In this document: positions 11,320 to 19,843 of the stretch, piece by piece
How the letters are laid out: every line of letters starts with the position of its first letter
Position numbering within the stretch: the first letter of the stretch is position 1
NCBI GenBank assembly: GCA_021781835.1
Contig: JAJXWD010000012.1
Span: 1 to 64,000 of the forward strand
Direction: 5' to 3'
DNA from: Pseudomonadota bacterium
GTDB lineage: Bacteria > Pseudomonadota > Alphaproteobacteria > Acetobacterales > Acetobacteraceae
Length of the DNA: 64,000 nucleotides
Notes under the pieces: model-generated
What the model was told of the DNA's origin: nothing
Database searches by the model: none
The model's input: only the letters and a program-made list of their open reading frames with translations
Made by a program: the position numbers and the translations under genes

Positions 11320-11805
11320 ATGAAACTCAATGAAATCCGTGACAATCCCGGCGCCCGTCTGAAGTCCAAGCGCCTGGGCCGTGGTATCGGCTCGGGCAAG
11401 GGCAAGACCTCGGGTAAGGGTGTGAAGGGTCAGAAGGCCCGTGAAGGTGTGTCGCTGAACGGCTTTGAGGGTGGCCAGCTGCCCATCTATCGCCGTCTGC
11501 CCAAGCGCGGCTTCACCAACATCAACCGCAAGGAATACGCGCCGCTCAATCTCGGCACGCTGGCCGCCGCCATCGAGGCGGGCAAGCTCAACCCCGCCGA
11601 GACCATCACCGAGGCCGCCCTGGCCGCCGCCGGTGTGGTGCGCCTCTCCAAGGTTGACGGCGTGCGCCTGCTGGCCCGCGGCGAGATCTCGCAGGCCGTG
11701 ACCATCGAGGTTTCGGGCGCGTCGGCTGCCGCCGTCGCCGCCATCGAAGCCAAGGGTGGCAAGGTGACCACGCTGGTTGCCAAGGCTGACGCCGAACAGG
11801 CCTGA
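11320..11805 (+). CDS. rplO: 50S ribosomal protein L15
   Basis: This late-assembly 50S protein has 161 residues. The glycine-rich N-terminal segment [22 protein letters not shown] wraps rRNA in known structures. The C-terminal half is rich in Ala and Val. It is the last ribosomal gene before a 109-base gap carrying a strong hairpin ahead of secY. Confidence 0.97.
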   Translation: MKLNEIRDNPGARLKSKRLGRGIGSGKGKTSGKGVKGQKAREGVSLNGFEGGQLPIYRRLPKRGFTNINRKEYAPLNLGTLAAAIEAGKLNPAETITEAALAAAGVVRLSKVDGVRLLARGEISQAVTIEVSGASAAAVAAIEAKGGKVTTLVAKADAEQA

Positions 11806-11850
11806 GCTCTTGCCGAAGCCGGTTAAGTTCCGGCACAATAGCGCTGAACA

Positions 11851-11894
11851 ACGGCGCTTGTTCGTGGCGCACAGCACGAGCAAGCGCCGTTTTT
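11851..11894 (+). terminator. Hairpin with T run between rplO and secY (attenuator)
   Basis: The arms 11851-11866 and 11875-11890 pair over 16 positions with a single G-U pair, around an 8-base loop, and are followed by TTTTTG. This is a complete intrinsic-terminator layout inside an otherwise continuous operon. It would let only part of the transcription reach secY and adk. Confidence 0.75.
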
Positions 11895-11914
11895 GTTGAA
11901 TGTAAGGATAGACA

Positions 11915-13252
11915 ATGGCTTCCGCCGCAGAACAGCTGGCCGCGAACATGGATTTCGGGGCGCTTGCCAAGGCCACCGACCTCAAGAACCGTATCTGGTT
12001 TACCCTGGGCGCGCTCATCGTGTTCCGTTTAGGCACATATATCCCTGTGCCGGGGGTGGATGCCACGGTGATGGCCCACCTGATGAGCCAGAACGGCAGC
12101 GGGCTGCTTGGCATGTTCAACATGTTCACCGGCGGCGCTCTGGGGCGCATGACCATCTTCGCCCTCAACATTCTGCCCTATATCTCGGCCAGCATCATCA
12201 TTCAGCTGATGTCCTCCTCCATTCCCGCCCTCGAGGCGCTGAAAAAAGAGGGCGACTCGGGCCGCCAGCGCATCACCCAATATACACGCTATCTCACCGT
12301 GTTCATCGCCGCCGTGCAGGCTTATGGCATCGCGGTCAGCCTGGAGCGGGTGAAAAGCCAGTTCGGCCCGGCGGTCACCGATCCGGGGGCGTTTTTCGTG
12401 TTCACCGCCGTGGTCACGCTGGTCGGCGGCACGGTGTTCGTCATGTGGCTGGGTGAGCAGATCACCTCGCGCGGCGTCGGCATCGGCTCCTCGCTGCTCA
12501 TCTTCACCGGCATCGTCGCCAACATGCCGGTCTATATCGGCAATATGTTCGAGCTGGGCTCCACCGGCGCGCTGTCTTCCTGGTTCATCATCGTCTTTTT
12601 CGTCGCCGGTTTCGCCATTTTCGGCGTGGTGGTGTTCATGGAGCGCGCCCAGCGGCGCATTCTCATCCAGCACCCCAAGCGCCAGGTCGGGCAGAAGATC
12701 ATGGGCGGCGACTCGAACTACATGCCGCTGAAAGTGAACGCGTCTGGCGTCATGCCGCCGATTTTCGCCTCCTCCCTGCTGGTCATTCCGGCCACGCTGG
12801 TGGGGTTTGCCTCGGGCGGGCCGGTCTGGCTCGAGACCATCACTCACCTGCTCTCGCGCGGCCAGCCGCTCTATCTGCTGGTGTTCGCGGGGCTCATTGT
12901 CGGGTTCTCCTTCGTGTGGGCGGCCATTGCCCTCAACCCCGATGAGACCGCCGAAAACCTCCGCAAGAGCGGCGCCTTCATCCCCGGCATCCGCCCCGGC
13001 ACCAACACCGCCCGTTATTTCGACAGCGTGCTTTCCCGCCTGACCAGCCTGGCGGCCATCTATCTGGTGGTCGTCTGCCTGGTGCCCGACTTCGCGATGT
13101 CGCATTTTTCGCTGCCTTTCTATGTCGGCGGCACGACCATCCTCATCCTGGTCAACGTGACCATGGACACCATGACGCAAGTGCAGTCCCACCTGCTGGC
13201 GCATCAATACCAGGGCCTAATCCGCAAGGCTCGCGGCAAAAACCGGAAATAA
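11915..13252 (+). CDS. secY: Protein translocase subunit SecY
   Basis: SecY is the channel of the Sec translocon in the inner membrane, working with SecE, SecG and SecA. The 445-residue product shows about ten hydrophobic segments. GTYIPVPGVD follows the first, and the cytosolic loop has KRQVGQKIMGGDSNYMPLKVN. TM7 carries the FASSLLVIPATL type of sequence. It lies in the normal place after rplO, but behind the hairpin at 11851-11894, and precedes adk by 14 bases. Confidence 0.98.
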   Translation: MASAAEQLAANMDFGALAKATDLKNRIWFTLGALIVFRLGTYIPVPGVDATVMAHLMSQNGSGLLGMFNMFTGGALGRMTIFALNILPYISASIIIQLMSSSIPALEALKKEGDSGRQRITQYTRYLTVFIAAVQAYGIAVSLERVKSQFGPAVTDPGAFFVFTAVVTLVGGTVFVMWLGEQITSRGVGIGSSLLIFTGIVANMPVYIGNMFELGSTGALSSWFIIVFFVAGFAIFGVVVFMERAQRRILIQHPKRQVGQKIMGGDSNYMPLKVNASGVMPPIFASSLLVIPATLVGFASGGPVWLETITHLLSRGQPLYLLVFAGLIVGFSFVWAAIALNPDETAENLRKSGAFIPGIRPGTNTARYFDSVLSRLTSLAAIYLVVVCLVPDFAMSHFSLPFYVGGTTILILVNVTMDTMTQVQSHLLAHQYQGLIRKARGKNRK

Positions 13253-13266
13253 CGGAGGGATAATAA

Positions 13267-13926
13267 GTGGAACTGATATTGCTCGGCCCCCCCGGCGCTG
13301 GCAAAGGCACTCAATCGAAGCTGCTCGAGACCAAATACGGCGTCGCGCAGATTTCCACCGGCGACATGCTGCGCGCCGAGGTGAAGGCCGGCTCGGCCAT
13401 CGGGCTCGAGGCCAAGGCGGTCATGGATGCCGGCCAGCTGGTGTCGGATGACATTCTCATCCGCATGATCGGCGAGCGCATCCAGCGCCCCGACTGCGCC
13501 AAGGGCTTCATCCTCGACGGTTTTCCACGCACCGTGCCCCAGGCCGAGGCGCTGGATAAGCTGCTCCACGAGACGGCGGTCGATCTCGATGCCGTCATCG
13601 AGCTGAAGGTGGACGAAGCCGCCCTGGTCGAGCGTATTTCCGGCCGTTTCACCTGCGCCCAGTGCGGCGAGGGGTATCATGACACGTTCAAGCTCCCCAA
13701 GGCGGCGGGCGTGTGCGACAAATGCGGCGGCACGGCGTTTACCCGCCGCCCCGACGACAAGGCCGAAACGGTGCATGCGCGCCTGGAAGCCTACAACGCC
13801 CAGACGGCCCCGATTCTCCCCTATTACCAGGCCAAGGGACGGCTCCACACCGTCGATGGCATGGCCGAAATGGATGAGGTCGAGCGCCAGATCGCGGCGG
13901 TGCTGCGCCAGGTTGGCGTGGTTTAA
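13267..13926 (+). CDS. adk: Adenylate kinase
   Basis: Converts ATP and AMP to two ADP in the cytosol. The product has 219 residues and starts at GTG ([10 protein letters not shown]), with GGAGG 12 bases upstream. The P-loop GPPGAGKGT is at 7-15 and the AMP-binding DGFPRT is present. The lid carries two Cys-X2-Cys pairs (about 129/132 and 149/152), so it should bind a structural zinc, unlike the E. coli enzyme. The secY-adk order is standard. Confidence 0.97.
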   Translation: MELILLGPPGAGKGTQSKLLETKYGVAQISTGDMLRAEVKAGSAIGLEAKAVMDAGQLVSDDILIRMIGERIQRPDCAKGFILDGFPRTVPQAEALDKLLHETAVDLDAVIELKVDEAALVERISGRFTCAQCGEGYHDTFKLPKAAGVCDKCGGTAFTRRPDDKAETVHARLEAYNAQTAPILPYYQAKGRLHTVDGMAEMDEVERQIAAVLRQVGVV

Positions 13927-13989
13927 GCGGCTCTGACCCAGGAGCTATGTAATTGTCGCACGTGCTCACGAAAAATTGATCACGTGTGA

Positions 13990-14017
13990 TTGACTCTCAA
14001 CCAACGGGCGCTATAAC
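13990..14017 (+). promoter_or_regulatory. Promoter for rpsM-rpsK-rpoA-rplQ
   Basis: TTGACT (13990-13995) and TATAAC (14012-14017) are separated by 16 bases, a strong sigma70-type match for an alphaproteobacterium. Transcription would start near 14024, in the 153-base gap between adk and rpsM. Confidence 0.6.
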
Positions 14018-14025
14018 GCGCTTTC

Positions 14026-14051
14026 ACGGCGCCCCCCGGGAGGGGCGCCGT
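14026..14051 (+). promoter_or_regulatory. Perfect 10-base-pair hairpin ahead of rpsM
   Basis: ACGGCGCCCC (14026-14035) pairs perfectly with GGGGCGCCGT (14042-14051) around a 6-base loop. It begins within a few bases of the predicted start of the rpsM transcript and is not followed by a T run. A 5'UTR regulatory or stabilising structure is therefore more likely than a terminator for secY-adk, but the latter cannot be excluded. Confidence 0.55.
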
Positions 14052-14079
14052 ACGTTATTATGACCTCAGGAGAGACCTC

Positions 14080-14457
14080 GTGGCGCGTATTGCCGGCGTA
14101 AACATTCCCACGAATAAGCGTGTTGTGATCAGCCTTCGCTATATTTATGGCATTGGCCCTGCGAAGGCGCAGGAGATCTGCACGGCCCTCGAAATTCCCG
14201 CGGAACGCCGCGTGAACCAGCTCTCTGACGATGAGATCCTGAAGATCCGCGAGCTGATCGACCGTGACTTCCGCGTTGAGGGTGACCTCCGCCGCGAAGT
14301 GGCGATGAACATCAAGCGCCTGATGGATCTGGGCTGCTATCGCGGCCTGCGCCACCGTAAGGGCCTGCCGGTCCGTGGCCAGCGCACCCACACCAACGCC
14401 CGCACCCGCAAGGGCAAGGCCGTGGCGATCGCCGGCAAGAAGAAAGCCACCCGCTAA
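14080..14457 (+). CDS. rpsM: 30S ribosomal protein S13
   Basis: S13 forms bridges to L5 and contacts P-site tRNA. The product has 125 residues and starts at GTG ([15 protein letters not shown]), with CAGGAGAG just upstream. The C-terminal [22 protein letters not shown] tail is conserved. It is the first gene of the alpha cluster, with its own promoter. Confidence 0.97.
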   Translation: MARIAGVNIPTNKRVVISLRYIYGIGPAKAQEICTALEIPAERRVNQLSDDEILKIRELIDRDFRVEGDLRREVAMNIKRLMDLGCYRGLRHRKGLPVRGQRTHTNARTRKGKAVAIAGKKKATR

Positions 14458-14496
14458 GAATTTCACGCGTCAAGCGTCAGACACAGGATCAAAGAC

Positions 14497-14889
14497 ATGG
14501 CGAAGCCTGCTTCCAACCGCCCCCGCAAGAAAGAGCGCAAGAACATCACCTCCGGTGTGGCGCACGTGCTTGCCAGCTTCAACAACACGATGGTCAACAT
14601 CACCGACGCCCAGGGCAACACCATTGCCTGGTCGACGGCCGGCGCCCAGGGCTTCAAGGGCAGCCGTAAATCGACCCCCTACGCCGCCCAGGTGGCCGCC
14701 GAGGATGCCGGCCGCAAGGCCCGCGAGCACGGCATGGAGCAGCTCGAGATCGAGGTGAGCGGCCCCGGTTCGGGACGCGAATCGGCCCTGCGCGCCCTCC
14801 AGGCCGTCGGGTTCCAGATTTCCGCCATCCGTGACCTGACGCCCATCCCGCACAATGGCTGCCGGCCGCGCAAGCGCCGCCGCGTCTAA
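14497..14889 (+). CDS. rpsK: 30S ribosomal protein S11
   Basis: This platform protein next to the E site has 130 residues. [18 protein letters not shown] and the ending [18 protein letters not shown] are diagnostic. No rpsD follows; rpoA is next, the usual arrangement in alphaproteobacteria. Confidence 0.97.
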   Translation: MAKPASNRPRKKERKNITSGVAHVLASFNNTMVNITDAQGNTIAWSTAGAQGFKGSRKSTPYAAQVAAEDAGRKAREHGMEQLEIEVSGPGSGRESALRALQAVGFQISAIRDLTPIPHNGCRPRKRRRV

Positions 14890-14941
14890 GTAACGGGTTT
14901 CAAGCGTTGGGGCCGGGTATTGCACCCGGCCGGAGGGTTGA

Positions 14942-15979
14942 ATGTTGAAAGAATCGAATCCGTCATTGCAGCGCAACTGGCAGACGCTGATCAAGCCTGA
15001 GCAGCTCGACGTCGAGTTCGGGGCCGATGCGGGGCGTTCCGCCACGCTGGTGGCCGAGCCGCTCGAGCGCGGTTTTGGCATGACGCTGGGCAACGCGCTG
15101 CGCCGCGTGCTGCTCTCGTCGCTCCAGGGGGCGGCGGTCACCGCTGCCCGGATCGACGGCGTGCTGCATGAGTTCTCCACGCTTTCGGGTGTGCGCGAGG
15201 ACGTCACCGACATCGTGCTCAACATCAAGCAGCTCGCCGTGCGCATGCATGGCGAGGGCCCGAAGCGCATGGTGCTCACCGCCACCGGCCCTGGCGAGGT
15301 CAAGGCCGGCCAGATCCAGTCCGGGCATGACATCGAGATCATGAACCCCGATCTGGTGCTGTGCACGCTCGACGAGGGCGCGACGCTCGGCATCGAGTTC
15401 ACCGTCGGGCTGGGCCGCGGCTACGAGGCGGCTTCCGCCAACCGCCCCGAGGATGCGCCGATCGGGCTGATCCCGGTCGATGCCATCTACTCGCCGGTCA
15501 AGCGCGTGTCCTACCGCGTCGAGCCGACTCGTGTCGGTCAGGTCACCGACTATGACAAGCTGATCCTCCAGGTCGAGACCAACGGCACCGTCTCCCCGGA
15601 AGACGCCGTGGCCCTCGCCGCGCGCATCCTGCAGGACCAGCTCTCGATGTTCATCAATTTCGAGGAACCTCAGCGCGCCCGCGCCGAGGAGCCGCGCATC
15701 GAGCTGCCCTTCAACCCGAACCTGCTGCGCAAGGTCGACGAGCTGGAACTCTCCGTGCGCTCGGCGAACTGCCTGAAGAACGACAACATCGTCTATATTG
15801 GCGATCTCGTTCAGAAGAGCGAGCAGGAAATGCTGCGCACGCCGAATTTCGGCCGCAAATCGCTCAACGAGATCAAGGAAGTGCTGACCGCGATGGGTCT
15901 GTCGCTGGGCATGACCGTGCCCGACTGGCCGCCCGAGAACATCGAAGAGCTCGCCAAGCGCTCCGACCAGCCCTTCTGA
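14942..15979 (+). CDS. rpoA: RNA polymerase alpha subunit
   Basis: Alpha dimers start RNA polymerase assembly, and the C-terminal domain binds UP elements and activators. The 345-residue product has the N-terminal domain with [19 protein letters not shown] and, after a linker near 245-260, a C-terminal domain with [20 protein letters not shown], which includes the DNA-contacting arginine. A GGAGGG ribosome site precedes the ATG. Confidence 0.98.
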   Translation: MLKESNPSLQRNWQTLIKPEQLDVEFGADAGRSATLVAEPLERGFGMTLGNALRRVLLSSLQGAAVTAARIDGVLHEFSTLSGVREDVTDIVLNIKQLAVRMHGEGPKRMVLTATGPGEVKAGQIQSGHDIEIMNPDLVLCTLDEGATLGIEFTVGLGRGYEAASANRPEDAPIGLIPVDAIYSPVKRVSYRVEPTRVGQVTDYDKLILQVETNGTVSPEDAVALAARILQDQLSMFINFEEPQRARAEEPRIELPFNPNLLRKVDELELSVRSANCLKNDNIVYIGDLVQKSEQEMLRTPNFGRKSLNEIKEVLTAMGLSLGMTVPDWPPENIEELAKRSDQPF

Positions 15980-16004
15980 TAAAGTTTGAACAGGAATTAC
16001 CACC

Positions 16005-16427
16005 ATGCGTCACGGAATTTCCGGTCGTAAACTCGGCGTCACCTCGTCCCACCGCGCGGCCATGTTCCGCAACCTCGCGGTCGCGCTGCTGAAGCACGAG
16101 CAGATCACCACCACCCTGCCCAAGGCGAAGGAACTTCGCCCGGTTGCCGAGAAGCTGATCACCCTTGGCAAGCGCGGCGGCCTGCATGCCCGCCGTCAGG
16201 CCTATAACCAGCTGCGCGATGAGACGATCGTCGCCAAGCTGTTCGACGCGCTGGCCGAGCGCTACAAGGCGCGCGCCGGCGGCTATACCCGCGTGCTCAA
16301 GGCCGGTGTCCGCTATGGCGACGCCGCCGACATGGCCGTGATCGAGCTGATGGACCGCGACCCGGCCGCCAAGGGCCAGGATTCGGGCCCGAAGGCCGAA
16401 GCCGCCGCCGAGGAGAGCGAGGCGTAA
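16005..16427 (+). CDS. rplQ: 50S ribosomal protein L17
   Basis: This tunnel-exit protein has 140 residues and starts [17 protein letters not shown]. The C-terminus has a short acidic/alanine extension after the conserved VIELMDRD. It is the last gene of the ribosomal supercluster and is followed within 20 bases by a terminator. Confidence 0.97.
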   Translation: MRHGISGRKLGVTSSHRAAMFRNLAVALLKHEQITTTLPKAKELRPVAEKLITLGKRGGLHARRQAYNQLRDETIVAKLFDALAERYKARAGGYTRVLKAGVRYGDAADMAVIELMDRDPAAKGQDSGPKAEAAAEESEA

Positions 16428-16446
16428 GCCTCGCCCACCGGCTGAA

Positions 16447-16478
16447 ACAAAAAAACCAGGCTCCGGCCTGGTTTTTTT
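16447..16478 (+). terminator. Intrinsic terminator after rplQ
   Basis: CCAGGC (16456-16461), loop TCCG, GCCTGG (16466-16471), flanked by an A run and followed by seven Ts. The A run on the left extends the stem and would let it work in both directions. Confidence 0.9.
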
Positions 16479-16537
16479 ATGCCCAGGCGCGCCCTTGCGT
16501 CCGCGCGGGCACGGCCTCGCTGATAAAGTTTTTTTGC

Positions 16538-16563
16538 GCCGCTTTTTGTTCACAAAAAGCGGC
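16538..16563 (+). repeat. Perfect 11-base-pair hairpin, AAAGTTTTT-type element
   Basis: GCCGCTTTTTG (16538-16548) pairs with CAAAAAGCGGC (16553-16563) around TTCA, and is preceded by AAAGTTTTTTT. The same layout recurs at 34411-34448 (inverted) and 44446-44497. Confidence 0.7.
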
Positions 16564-16616
16564 CCGCCGGAGGCAAAAATTTTTGTTCACAAAAAGCGGC
16601 CCGCCGGAGGCAAAAA
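16543..16616 (+). repeat. Tandem duplication of a 37-base unit
   Basis: The units 16543-16579 and 16580-16616 are identical. Each holds the right arm of the hairpin plus a GC-rich tail and five As. Only the first copy has the complete left arm, so this looks like a local duplication of a hairpin element. Confidence 0.9.
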
Positions 16617-16635
16617 ACAGGCCCCTCGCGGGGCC
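16612..16635 (-). terminator. Minus-strand terminator after the 67-residue gene
   Basis: Read on the minus strand, GGCCCC-GCGA-GGGGCC (16620-16635) is followed by TG and six Ts. The T run is supplied by the end of the second 37-base repeat copy. Confidence 0.75.
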
Positions 16636-16641
16636 CGTTGC

Positions 16642-16845
16642 TCAAATCGGCTGATGCGCCTTATCCAAAAGCTTCGAGAAAAACCCCGGCTTTTTCGCCT
16701 TCTTCGGCTCGGCCTTCTTGGCCGCCTCCTCAGCGGCCCGGTCCTTCGCCTTCAGCCATTCATCGAGCGACTTGCCCGCCTTTTTCGCCCGCTCGGTCTC
16801 ATAGGCCAGCTGGCCTTTGCTCATCTTGGAAATTTCAGTCGTCAT
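16642..16845 (-). CDS. Small lysine/alanine-rich hypothetical protein
   Basis: The product has 67 residues, starts MTTEISKMSKGQLAYETERAK and ends FSKLLDKAHQPI. A GGAGAGG ribosome site lies just ahead of the ATG, which decides this start over a longer one. The sequence is highly charged with KKAEPKKAKK near 45-55, and has no membrane segment or signal peptide. No family was recognised. It lies just downstream of the importer genes on the same strand and has its own terminator. Confidence 0.65.
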   Translation of the reverse strand: MTTEISKMSKGQLAYETERAKKAGKSLDEWLKAKDRAAEEAAKKAEPKKAKKPGFFSKLLDKAHQPI

Positions 16846-16874
16846 GGGCCTCTCCGGTAACTGCCCCAACCCTA

Positions 16875-17639
16875 TCAAGCCCGGTTGCGCTTGGCCAGCA
16901 GCAGGTGCTCCAGCAGCCCGAGCGCCGCGTAAATGGCCACGCCGGTCATGCCCAGCAGCACCAGCGCCGCGAACATGCGCGGGATTTCGAGCCGGTAGGA
17001 GGCCTCGATGATCTGCCAGGCCAGACCCGAGGCAAACCCGCCCGAGCCCGCGACAAACTCCGCCACCACCGCGCCCACCAGCGCCAGCGTCCCCGAGATC
17101 CGCAGCCCGGTCAAAAAGTCGGGCAGGGCGTAGGGCAGGGAGAGCTGAAACAAAATCTGCCAGCGCGAGGCGCCGTTCAACCTGAACAAATCCAGCAGCT
17201 CTTGCGGCGTCGCGGCCAGCCCGGCGGCGGTGTTCGAGAGAATCGGGAAAAACGCCACGATGACCGCGCAGATGACCAGACAGGCAAAAGGCTGATTGAC
17301 CCAGATGATGATGAACGGCGCCAGCGCCACCACGGGCGTGACCTGAATGATCACCGCCCAGGGCTGAATGGCGGCGCGAAAGAGCGGGCTTGCGGCCATC
17401 AGCAGCGCCAGCACCAGCCCCAGCATGGCGGCCACCAGCAGCGCCGCGCCGGTAACCGCCAGGGTCGCCAGCAGGCCGGAATCAAGCACGCCATGCGCGC
17501 CAAAATAGGCGCTCACGATCGCGGCCGGGCCTGGCATCACATAAGGCGGCACATGCAGCCCCCACACGGCCGCCTGCCAGCCGCCCAGCGCCAGGGCGCC
17601 AAACCCGTAAGGCGCCAGAATTTCCACCATGCGCCTCAT
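16875..17639 (-). CDS. ABC transporter permease (SsuC/TauC/ThiX type)
   Basis: Inner-membrane channel of an importer. The 254-residue product shows about six hydrophobic helices and the ABC-coupling loop RLNGASRWQILFQLSLPYALP with the EAA-type pattern. The start MRRMVEIL overlaps the stop of the ATPase gene by four bases (ATGA), so the two are co-translated. With the THI5/NMT1-like binding protein upstream, a pyrimidine thiamine precursor is the most likely substrate; sulfonates, nitrate or riboflavin are alternatives. Confidence 0.85.
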   Translation of the reverse strand: MRRMVEILAPYGFGALALGGWQAAVWGLHVPPYVMPGPAAIVSAYFGAHGVLDSGLLATLAVTGAALLVAAMLGLVLALLMAASPLFRAAIQPWAVIIQVTPVVALAPFIIIWVNQPFACLVICAVIVAFFPILSNTAAGLAATPQELLDLFRLNGASRWQILFQLSLPYALPDFLTGLRISGTLALVGAVVAEFVAGSGGFASGLAWQIIEASYRLEIPRMFAALVLLGMTGVAIYAALGLLEHLLLAKRNRA

Positions 17640-18379
17640 GTTGGCATGATCTCCCGGAAACAAGCCGTGATCCGCTCGACCAGCGCCACATATTCGCCGC
17701 TCGCGCGCCGGTGCGGGCCTTGGGGCAGGCGGGCTTGCAAATCGGCGGCCACCCGCCCGGGGCGCGGGCTCATCACCAGGATGCGGTTGGCCAGATAGGC
17801 GGCCTCATAAATCGAGTGGGTGACGAACACGATGGTCTTGCCCGTGCGCGCCCACAGCGCCAGCAAATCATCCTGGAGCTTGTGGCGGGTAAATTCGTCG
17901 AGCGCGGCGAAAGGCTCGTCCATGAGCAGCAAAATCGGTTCCGAGACCAGCGCCCGCGCGATCGAGACGCGCATCCGCATGCCGCCCGAGAGCCCCTTGG
18001 GCCGGGTGCCGGCAAACTCCGAGAGCCCGACCTGCGCCAGCGCGGCGGCGATTTTGGGCGCGGCCTCGCGGCGCGCCACATGGCGCAGTTTCAGCGGCAG
18101 ATAGACATTTTCCGCCGCTGAAGCCCATGGCAGCAGCGTGGCGTCCTGAAAGACAAACCCGATCTCGCCAGGCGCCGGCGCGCCCGTGTGGCCATCCCAG
18201 GCCACGCGCCCCGCGCTTGGCGCCTCCAGCCCCGCGAGCAGGCGCAGCAAGGTGGATTTACCACAGCCCGAAGGCCCGAGCAGGGCCACGAACTCCCCCG
18301 GCGCGATCTCGGCATTCACCCCGTCCAGCGCCAGCACGCCGGTATCATAGCGCTTCGAGAGCGTTTCGAGCGCGAACAT
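17636..18379 (-). CDS. ABC transporter ATP-binding protein (ThiZ/SsuB type)
   Basis: Cytosolic ATPase of the same importer, 247 residues. Walker A GPSGCGKST is at 35-43, the Q-loop is FVFQDATLLPW, the signature is LSGGMRMR and Walker B is LLLMDEP. The H-loop is FVTHS. The sequence resembles the nitrate/sulfonate/taurine/thiamine-precursor branch. The start touches the stop of the binding-protein gene, and the end overlaps the permease. Confidence 0.88.
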   Translation of the reverse strand: MFALETLSKRYDTGVLALDGVNAEIAPGEFVALLGPSGCGKSTLLRLLAGLEAPSAGRVAWDGHTGAPAPGEIGFVFQDATLLPWASAAENVYLPLKLRHVARREAAPKIAAALAQVGLSEFAGTRPKGLSGGMRMRVSIARALVSEPILLLMDEPFAALDEFTRHKLQDDLLALWARTGKTIVFVTHSIYEAAYLANRILVMSPRPGRVAADLQARLPQGPHRRASGEYVALVERITACFREIMPT

Positions 18380-19374
18380 CAGGGCGCTTTCGGCGCGCCC
18401 TGATCGACGAATTGCACCGTATAAGCGGCCTTGTAATTCACGCTGGGGTCATAGAGCCCGGCCTTCACCATCTGGTCGAAAAACCCTTTCCAGCGCGCGT
18501 CCGTCATGGCGAAAATGCCCAGCGTCTTGGCGTCGCCCGAATCGACGATGCCCCGGCTCTTCAGCTGCTGGTAGCTGTATTTCATCAGCCCATCGGTCAT
18601 GTCCGGGTTGGCGGCCTTGATGGCGGCAAAGGCCGGGGCGGGGTTTTTATAGAGGTAATCATACCAGCCCTGCTGGGAGGCGGCGAGAAACCGGCGCACC
18701 AGATCGGGGTTGTCCTGCACCAGCTTGGTCTGGGTGGCGACCAGGCTGGCATAGCCGTCAAACCCGGCATCGGGCAGGGCCAGCACCACGGGCCATTGGC
18801 CGGTGGCCTTGTGCACCAGATAAGGCTCGTCGGTGGCGTAGCCCTCCTGAATCGCCTGCTTGTTGGTGAAGAACGGCGTGAGGCTGAAATTATAGGGCCG
18901 CAGCTGGCTGTCCGAATAGCCGTATTTGGACTTGAGATAGAGCCACCAGGAGGCCCGCGTCGGGTCGCTGACCGCGATCGGGTCGCCCTTGAGGGCGGCG
19001 AAACTGTCATGCCCGGTGCCCGGATGGGCGATCAGCACGTCGGGGTCTTTTTGAAACCCGGCCGCCACGGCCACGCAGGGCAGGTTTTGCTGGGCGCAAT
19101 TGAGCGCCAGAAAGGCGTTCGACTCGATGGCGAAATCCAGCCGCCCGGCCACCAGCATCTGGGAGTTGTTGGCCTGCGGCCCGCCTTGCACAATGGTCAC
19201 ATCGAGCCCGGCCTTTTGGTAGAGCCCCTCGGCCAGGGCCTCGTAATAGCCGCCATATTCGGGCTCGGCCACCCAATCAAGCCCAAAGCGCACCGGGGTC
19301 AGGGCCTGGGCCGCGGGGGCGGTGGCGGCGAGCAGGGCGAGGGCGCTGAGCATTTCCCGGACGGGACGGATCAT
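18379..19374 (-). CDS. ABC transporter substrate-binding protein, NMT1/THI5-like (ThiY-like)
   Basis: Periplasmic binding protein, 331 residues. A signal peptide is clear (basic MIRPVREM, then SALALLAATAPAAQA). The mature part begins with FGLDWVAEPEYGGYYEALAEGL, the NMT1/THI5-like start that in ThiY binds formylaminopyrimidine. It is the first gene of a three-gene minus-strand operon. A GGAGAC site precedes the ATG. No thiamine-pyrophosphate riboswitch motif was seen upstream, which leaves the substrate open. Confidence 0.82.
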   Translation of the reverse strand: MIRPVREMLSALALLAATAPAAQALTPVRFGLDWVAEPEYGGYYEALAEGLYQKAGLDVTIVQGGPQANNSQMLVAGRLDFAIESNAFLALNCAQQNLPCVAVAAGFQKDPDVLIAHPGTGHDSFAALKGDPIAVSDPTRASWWLYLKSKYGYSDSQLRPYNFSLTPFFTNKQAIQEGYATDEPYLVHKATGQWPVVLALPDAGFDGYASLVATQTKLVQDNPDLVRRFLAASQQGWYDYLYKNPAPAFAAIKAANPDMTDGLMKYSYQQLKSRGIVDSGDAKTLGIFAMTDARWKGFFDQMVKAGLYDPSVNYKAAYTVQFVDQGAPKAP

Positions 19375-19399
19375 GTGCGGAGTCTCCTGGTGGACTTGA

Positions 19400-19415
19400 A
19401 CAAGCTGTCGCTTGT
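19400..19415. promoter_or_regulatory. Short inverted repeat upstream of the importer operon
   Basis: ACAAGC-TGTC-GCTTGT lies 26 bases upstream of the start codon of the binding-protein gene, between it and the divergent DUF1491-like gene. It could be an operator half-site pair or a small mRNA hairpin. Confidence 0.3.
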
Positions 19416-19489
19416 ACGCAGATTGCGGGGGAACGATGTTTCAGGCACAGCCTGGCGGGCAAAACTTACCAACGGGACGCACTTAAGCC

Positions 19490-19825
19490 ATGAGCGAGCC
19501 ACGGATCAAGGCCGGACTCTGGGTTTCGGCCGCATTGCGGCTGGGCATGATCGACGGCAAGCCCGGGGTGGTGATCCACAAGGGCGACGCCGATGCCGGC
19601 GGCGTGCTGGTGTGCCTGCGCGGGCGCGCGGGCGTCATGGTGCTCTCGCAATTCCGCGATGCCGGCGGCGCGGTGGCCTGGATGCGCGGCACCGGCCCCG
19701 CCCCCGTTTCCGATGAGACGGCCGATGCCTACATCGCCCGCCAGCGCAAATACGACACCGACCTCTGGGTCATCGAGTTCGACGCCCCCGACTACCTGCC
19801 CCCCTTCGAGGGGCAGATCATCTGA
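19490..19825 (+). CDS. DUF1491-like protein
   Basis: The product has 111 residues and starts MSEPRIKAGLWVSAALRLGM. The HKGDADAGGVLVCLRGRAGV segment and the later YIARQRKYDTDLWVIEFD match my memory of the DUF1491 family of small alphaproteobacterial cytosolic proteins of unknown role. There is no signal peptide or membrane segment. It stands alone, divergent from the importer and convergent with the PaiB-like gene. Confidence 0.7.
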   Translation: MSEPRIKAGLWVSAALRLGMIDGKPGVVIHKGDADAGGVLVCLRGRAGVMVLSQFRDAGGAVAWMRGTGPAPVSDETADAYIARQRKYDTDLWVIEFDAPDYLPPFEGQII

Positions 19826-19843
19826 GAGGCGCAAGCGGGGCGC

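Noticed and set aside
16543-16616. Possible CRISPR array
   Set aside because: Only two adjacent 37-base copies with no spacer between them and no cas genes. It is a tandem duplication of a hairpin element. No CRISPR array was seen elsewhere in the window.
19375-19489. TPP riboswitch upstream of the ThiY-like operon
   Set aside because: The conserved CTGAGA and related THI-box segments were not found on the minus strand.
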